A stretch of 27,748 nt of DNA, taken from assembly GCA_964407285.1 (NCBI GenBank), contig CAYOVG010000044.1:1-27748 (forward strand), written 5' to 3'. A program made the translations under genes and the position numbers. The notes beneath the pieces were generated by a model. The model made no database searches. It was not told where the DNA came from and was given only the letters and a program-made list of their open reading frames with translations. Source of the stretch: CAYOVG01 sp964407285 (GTDB taxonomy: Bacteria; Desulfobacterota; Syntrophobacteria; Syntrophobacterales; Syntrophobacteraceae). Of the stretch, positions 24,321-27,748 are shown piece by piece (position 1 is the first letter of the stretch; every line of letters starts with the position of its first letter).

Positions 24321-24345
24321 CGTTGCCAGGCAATGCCTGGCAACG
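24321..24345. repeat. 25-nt perfect palindrome downstream of the ferritin-like gene
   Basis: CGTTGCCAGGCA (24321-24332) and TGCCTGGCAACG (24334-24345) are perfect 12-bp complements around a single A. A short CTTTTCC run lies just after it at about 24353-24359. It starts 29 nt past the stop of the gene at 24291 and may act as a terminator. It also looks like a dispersed palindromic repeat. Confidence 0.8.
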
Positions 24346-24437
24346 AGCAGCATCTTTTCCAATCGCCGTTTCCCGGGACGCGTCCATGAGCGTTTGAAGT
24401 ACTCCGGTTGTTGAACCATACCCGAATCCGTGGTTCG

Positions 24438-24513
24438 TAACACGTAATCCGGTTTGCGCTCACGGCTTACGAGGTCCGAGGCTCGTAACCCGTAATCCGC
24501 GACTCGCAACTCA
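24438..24513 (-). repeat. Degenerate heptad arrays C (reverse orientation)
   Basis: Read on the minus strand, units of the CGGGTTR family lie at 24438-24451 (two units) and 24486-24513 (TGAGTTG, CGAGTCG, CGGATTA, CGGGTTA), separated by a decayed stretch. They sit in the gap before the J-domain gene. Confidence 0.7.
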
Positions 24514-24562
24514 TCGTCCAACACCACCGGCCGGGAATCGGATCGGAGAAAGGATTCTCGTT

Positions 24563-25579
24563 TTGTACCTAAGACGCGTAGGACATGGATCGGGTTCCCA
24601 CTATGTCATCAGGGAATCGTATAGGGACAACGGAGCCTGGAAGCACAGAGACCTGGTGGACCTGGGGTGGAATCCGAGAGAGCATATTCAATACACCGAC
24701 GGGAACGGTTTTTTCTTCAGTCCGCATATCGAGGAAGAGTTGCATCGAAAGGAAGCGCGCTATACTCCTCGGGAACTGGAGAACATATTCCTGCCCTTCC
24801 TGAATGCGCGCATCAGACGCATAGTGGAATCGGTAGGGCATGACGTCAGGCCTCGCAACATCTCGAGCGCCTGCCCCTATGAGGAACTATGGTCCCACGA
24901 GGATGAACTCCATTCCTTCGACAAGCGCAGAATGCATTTTCTGCGTTTCGGACGCATCGATATCGGGAACCTGGAAGGACGGTCGTGGAGATTTTTGAAC
25001 ATCCTCCTGTGCAAGGGCCGCGACGAGGTCGAAGCAACCATCGAGTCGATGGAGCAGTACCTTCGCCCCTCCGACATTCCGAATTATATCTATACTTCTT
25101 TGCATTTGCAGCGATACTTTCCCGATCATCTCATGCGCAACATCCCCATCGCCTTGAACCCGGAGGAGATAGACCGGTTCTTTCTGGAGGAAATATGCCG
25201 TTTGAACGGGGACGAATCTTTCTTTCAAGGCATGGGAACTCCCGGAAACGGACGCATCCATCCCATATTGGAGAAGTACGTGATTATGTTCTTCGACAGT
25301 TCCTTCGAGGGCCGAAATCCTGCGCTCGAATTCATGCGGGAATCCATGCGCCGGCGGCGGCGCCATGCGCCCCCCAACAGACGGAGCCGTACTCCCGCGA
25401 CCGAGGATGCCCTGGTGATTTTCGGAATCAGCGTGGATGAATTCTTGAAGATGAAGCGCCGGGATATTATCCGCATCTACTGGCGAAAGGCCCAGCGCAT
25501 GCATCCGGACAAAGGGGGCGATCATGAGGCGTTCGTGCAATTGAACGAGGCGTACGAAGTGCTGATATCAAGAAAATAG
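24563..25579 (+). CDS. J-domain protein with a novel N-terminal region
   Basis: A 338-aa protein ending in a J domain (about 282-338), with HPD at 314-316 (QRMHPDKGGDHEAFVQLNEA), which is needed to stimulate the Hsp70 ATPase. A basic linker (RRRRRHAPPNRRSRTP, about 263-278) precedes it. The first 260 residues have no family I recognise. They begin with a compact region containing GSHYVIRESYRD, WKHRDLVDLGWNP and NGFFFSP, then a helix-rich part with clustered Cys (C104, C150, C212). The start is TTG at 24563, with AGAAAGGA 8 nt upstream and no in-frame ATG before residue 124. The usual DnaJ zinc-finger and substrate-binding domains are absent, so it is a dedicated co-chaperone with an unknown client. 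Confidence 0.78.
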   Translation: MYLRRVGHGSGSHYVIRESYRDNGAWKHRDLVDLGWNPREHIQYTDGNGFFFSPHIEEELHRKEARYTPRELENIFLPFLNARIRRIVESVGHDVRPRNISSACPYEELWSHEDELHSFDKRRMHFLRFGRIDIGNLEGRSWRFLNILLCKGRDEVEATIESMEQYLRPSDIPNYIYTSLHLQRYFPDHLMRNIPIALNPEEIDRFFLEEICRLNGDESFFQGMGTPGNGRIHPILEKYVIMFFDSSFEGRNPALEFMRESMRRRRRHAPPNRRSRTPATEDALVIFGISVDEFLKMKRRDIIRIYWRKAQRMHPDKGGDHEAFVQLNEAYEVLISRK

Positions 25580-25651
25580 GGATATACGGGGCATGGGGGC
25601 GTCTCCCTGCTTCTATCGTGCATTACTTCTCTTCAGGAAAGCAATCAAGCA

Positions 25652-27316
25652 ATGGTACAGGAAGCAGTTCAAGAAATTCGCCCCGGCGCCGTCGATTACG
25701 GTGACGGCCGGGTAGTCTTCGCACTCTATGCGCCCGGAAAGCAGTCCGTACACCTGGTGGGAAGCTTCAACCGATGGGACCCCCGGGCGGACCCGATGGA
25801 AGCCGCTCCTGACGGGCTCTGGTGGATAGAGAAAGCGCTTCCGCCCGGTCCCAGCCTCTACCAGTTCGTTGTGGACGGCAGAACGACCATTTGCGACCCC
25901 TACGCACGGGCTCTCGCACAGGGTTCCGAGTACGATCCGCCCCGCGCCGTCGTCGATGTCGGGCGCAAACCATTCACGTGGCGAAACGACCACTGGAAAC
26001 GTCCGGCCTTCCAGGACCTTATTCTCTACGAAATACATGTGGGCGATTTCACGCCGCAACGCTCCTTCCGGGCAGTGATCCAAAAACTGGACTACCTGGA
26101 AGACCTCGGCGTAAATGCGATGGAACTTATGCCGGTCTTCGAGTTCGTGGGCGAAGAGGCGAGTTGGGGTTATGATCCCACCTATTTCTTCACCGTCGAG
26201 ACGGATTACGGGTCTGCCGACGACCTGCGCGCCCTGGTCGATGAGGCGCATGGCCGCGGCATCGCTGTGATACTCGACATTGTGCTCGCTCATACATCCA
26301 CGAAGCACCCCTTCCGCAAACTCTACACGGAAGAGGAAAGCCCCTGGTACGGAAAGGGCTTCGGGGAGAAGAACCGGTTCGGCTTCCCGATGCTCGACTA
26401 TTCGAAACCGGCCACCCAGGATTTTGTACGGGACGTTATTTCGTATTGGACCCATGAGTACCACATCGATGGATTCAGGTTCGACTATCTCATCGGGATC
26501 GGAGCAAAGGACGGGATGGGAGTTCCCTTCCTCGTGCGGAGCGCACGGGAGCAACGCCCGGACCTGTACCTCATCGGAGAGTATAGCCCGGAGGAGCCTG
26601 AAGCAGCCAATGAGTCGGGGCTCGACGGCTGCTGGCACGTAGCCGTCCGGTATGCGCTGATGACGCTGCTTCGCCAGGGAAAGCTCAACGAATACGACTG
26701 GAACGATTTCGAACGCGTGTTCGGCTTCTTCGATCCCCGAAACCAGGGGTACCGGCATAGATTCATGGCCGTCAATTACCTGGAAACCCATGATGAATGG
26801 CGAGCGTTTTACGAGTTCATTTCGGCGGGATTTTCCTATGAGACGGCTTTCGTGAAATCGGCGCTTGCGGCGGCCGTGCTCTTCACGATTCCCGGCCAGC
26901 CGATGCTCTACCATGGGCAGGAGTGGGGCGAACCCACGGAGTGCACCCTCCGGCCCAACCCCATACACTGGGAAAACCTCGAGAAGGAGTCCGCCCGAAA
27001 GCTCCGTGACCGGTACAGACAAATGGCGCGGCTCCGTAGGGAACACCCCGCCCTGCGTTCGGAGAACTTCTCGATCGACGCCATCCATCCAGACCTGAAA
27101 TCGGTGGCGTACCGCCGCTGGAGCGATGACGCCGATCAAGGTCAAGGAGACCACGTGGTGGTGGCGGTCAACTTTTCCCCGATTCCCCAAACCATGGAGG
27201 TCCCGTTTCGTCACGCGGGGACATGGCGGGACGTCCTCAGCGGTGAGGCAGTGGAGGCTCGAGACAGCCTTTCCGTGCGGATGGAGCCGCTCAGCGCCAG
27301 GATCTTCATCAGATGA
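25652..27316 (+). CDS. GH13 alpha-glucan enzyme with CBM48 domain
   Basis: A 554-aa enzyme related to branching enzymes, TreZ and alpha-amylases. An N-terminal CBM48-like domain (about 15-95: VHLVGSFNRWDP, LYQFVVDG) is followed by the barrel from LYEIHVGDFTPQRSF (125-139). The catalytic set is Asp278 (GFRFDYL), Glu310 (LIGEYSP) and Asp381 (LETHDEW). In region I the usual Asn of DxVxNH is Ala (DIVLAH, 209-214), an unusual feature. CAGGAAAG about 10 nt upstream of ATG 25652 is the ribosome site. It follows the J-domain gene by 72 nt. It lacks TreZ-specific QNHDQ, so branching, hydrolysis or debranching of glucans is possible, and the true specificity is open. A heptad repeat array starts exactly at its stop codon. 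Confidence 0.8.
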   Translation: MVQEAVQEIRPGAVDYGDGRVVFALYAPGKQSVHLVGSFNRWDPRADPMEAAPDGLWWIEKALPPGPSLYQFVVDGRTTICDPYARALAQGSEYDPPRAVVDVGRKPFTWRNDHWKRPAFQDLILYEIHVGDFTPQRSFRAVIQKLDYLEDLGVNAMELMPVFEFVGEEASWGYDPTYFFTVETDYGSADDLRALVDEAHGRGIAVILDIVLAHTSTKHPFRKLYTEEESPWYGKGFGEKNRFGFPMLDYSKPATQDFVRDVISYWTHEYHIDGFRFDYLIGIGAKDGMGVPFLVRSAREQRPDLYLIGEYSPEEPEAANESGLDGCWHVAVRYALMTLLRQGKLNEYDWNDFERVFGFFDPRNQGYRHRFMAVNYLETHDEWRAFYEFISAGFSYETAFVKSALAAAVLFTIPGQPMLYHGQEWGEPTECTLRPNPIHWENLEKESARKLRDRYRQMARLRREHPALRSENFSIDAIHPDLKSVAYRRWSDDADQGQGDHVVVAVNFSPIPQTMEVPFRHAGTWRDVLSGEAVEARDSLSVRMEPLSARIFIR

Positions 27317-27408
27317 GTTGCGGGTTGCGTACGGACGGGTTGCGGGTTACGAGTTGCCTTCGGACTGCTTCAGGTTGCTTCGGGTTGCGGATTGTGATTT
27401 GCGGGTTG
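27314..27408 (+). repeat. Degenerate heptad array D (starting at the GH13 stop codon)
   Basis: Units of CGGGTTR type: TGAGTTG (its TGA is the stop codon of the GH13 gene), CGGGTTG, then CGGGTTG, CGGGTTA, CGAGTTG (27336-27356), and CGGGTTG, CGGATTG, TGATTTG, CGGGTTG (27381-27408) after a spacer. The longest of the four arrays. Confidence 0.8.
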
Positions 27409-27608
27409 CCGCATCTGGGCAAAGAGTTGCCCGGGCCACCCGCATAGTGGTGGAGAGATTCTCCCCCGCCCGTGCCGCGATGGATAGCGAGACACTGCCG
27501 TCGGAAGCGGAAGTGGGGCGGCGGCCGTCTTGGAACCGGCATTTTGCCCACAATAATGCGCCGCTAAGATCGAAAATACCCCCTGGTGCTTGATGATTTT
27601 ACATAATT
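27317..27608. other. Intergenic region downstream of the GH13 gene
   Basis: After the heptad array nothing recognisable is seen (27409-27608). The open frames crossing it are low-complexity translations of the repeat and are not supported as genes. Confidence 0.55.
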
Positions 27609-27746
27609 TCAAACACCTCGCGTGGCCCGACCCCGACTGTAGTAGAACAGAGCCAGCCATGCCTCAAGGTCCTGGATGTCGTACTGCTTGCGAGTGGAGC
27701 CGAGTTGCAGGGCCGCATCGAATGGGTAGAACCCCTGACGGCGCCG
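27609..27746 (-). pseudogene. Possible transposase remnant at the right edge
   Basis: On the minus strand 45 codons from the edge read RRRQGFYPFDAALQLGSTRK and continue QYDIQDLEAWLAL before a TGA at 27611-27609. The FDAALQL and EAWLAL phrasing resembles the N-terminal segment of some IS transposases (ISKra4-like), recalled without alignment. If so, this is a truncated fragment whose C-terminal part is lost or whose gene is only clipped here. Otherwise it is the C-terminus of an unknown protein. Confidence 0.3.
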
Positions 27747-27748
27747 GG

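Noticed and set aside
25613..27214. 533-aa open frame on the minus strand
   Set aside because: Antisense to the GH13 gene with its complete catalytic set; no ribosome site or family.

Overview
The window is GC-rich, densely coded DNA from what looks like an anaerobic, syntrophic or sulfate-reducing Desulfobacterota (Syntrophobacter-like deltaproteobacterium). This is inferred from gene content: heterodisulfide-reductase (Hdr) flavoproteins, MvhD-Hdr fusions, a four-subunit 2-oxoacid:ferredoxin oxidoreductase, a probable selenocysteine-containing HdrA and a membrane c-di-AMP cyclase. No 16S or species marker is present.

Region 1 (1-9157, minus strand) reads as one energy-metabolism operon. 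In order of transcription it holds korD-korA-korB-korC (2-oxoacid:ferredoxin oxidoreductase), a 1126-aa HdrA/GltD-like iron-sulfur flavoprotein, a 534-aa MvhD-HdrC-HdrB fusion, and hdrA, which runs off the left edge. A near-consensus sigma-70 promoter (TTGACA-16-TAGAAT) lies upstream of korD. The hdrA frame is interrupted at 35-37 by TGA exactly where the family has a conserved Cys (CSI-C-ILAPKM), and the conserved HdrA sequence continues after it, so the TGA most likely encodes selenocysteine. Together the genes suggest a complex that couples 2-oxoacid oxidation, ferredoxin and pyridine nucleotide through flavin-based electron bifurcation or confurcation.

Region 2 (9600-13190) is divergent from Region 1. 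A secreted DUF2914 protein and a CdaA-type diadenylate cyclase fused to YbbR domains form a short plus-strand operon. It converges on a 453-aa protein that has a histidine-kinase H-box but no recognisable ATPase domain.

Region 3 (13545-27316) is an alpha-glucan/trehalose and stress island. A GH57 (DUF3536) enzyme, TreY and MalQ are stacked with ATGA overlaps on the minus strand. TreZ lies further upstream, separated by a ferritin-like gene and flanked by a second one on the plus strand. A J-domain protein and a GH13 CBM48 enzyme follow on the plus strand. TreY plus TreZ convert maltodextrin to trehalose, and MalQ, GH57 and GH13 would process the glucan chains.

Intergenic gaps hold several small repeat types: degenerate 7-bp arrays (CGGGTTR) at four loci, a ~62-bp dispersed hairpin repeat at two loci, and three large perfect inverted repeats. 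A possible transposase remnant enters at the right edge.
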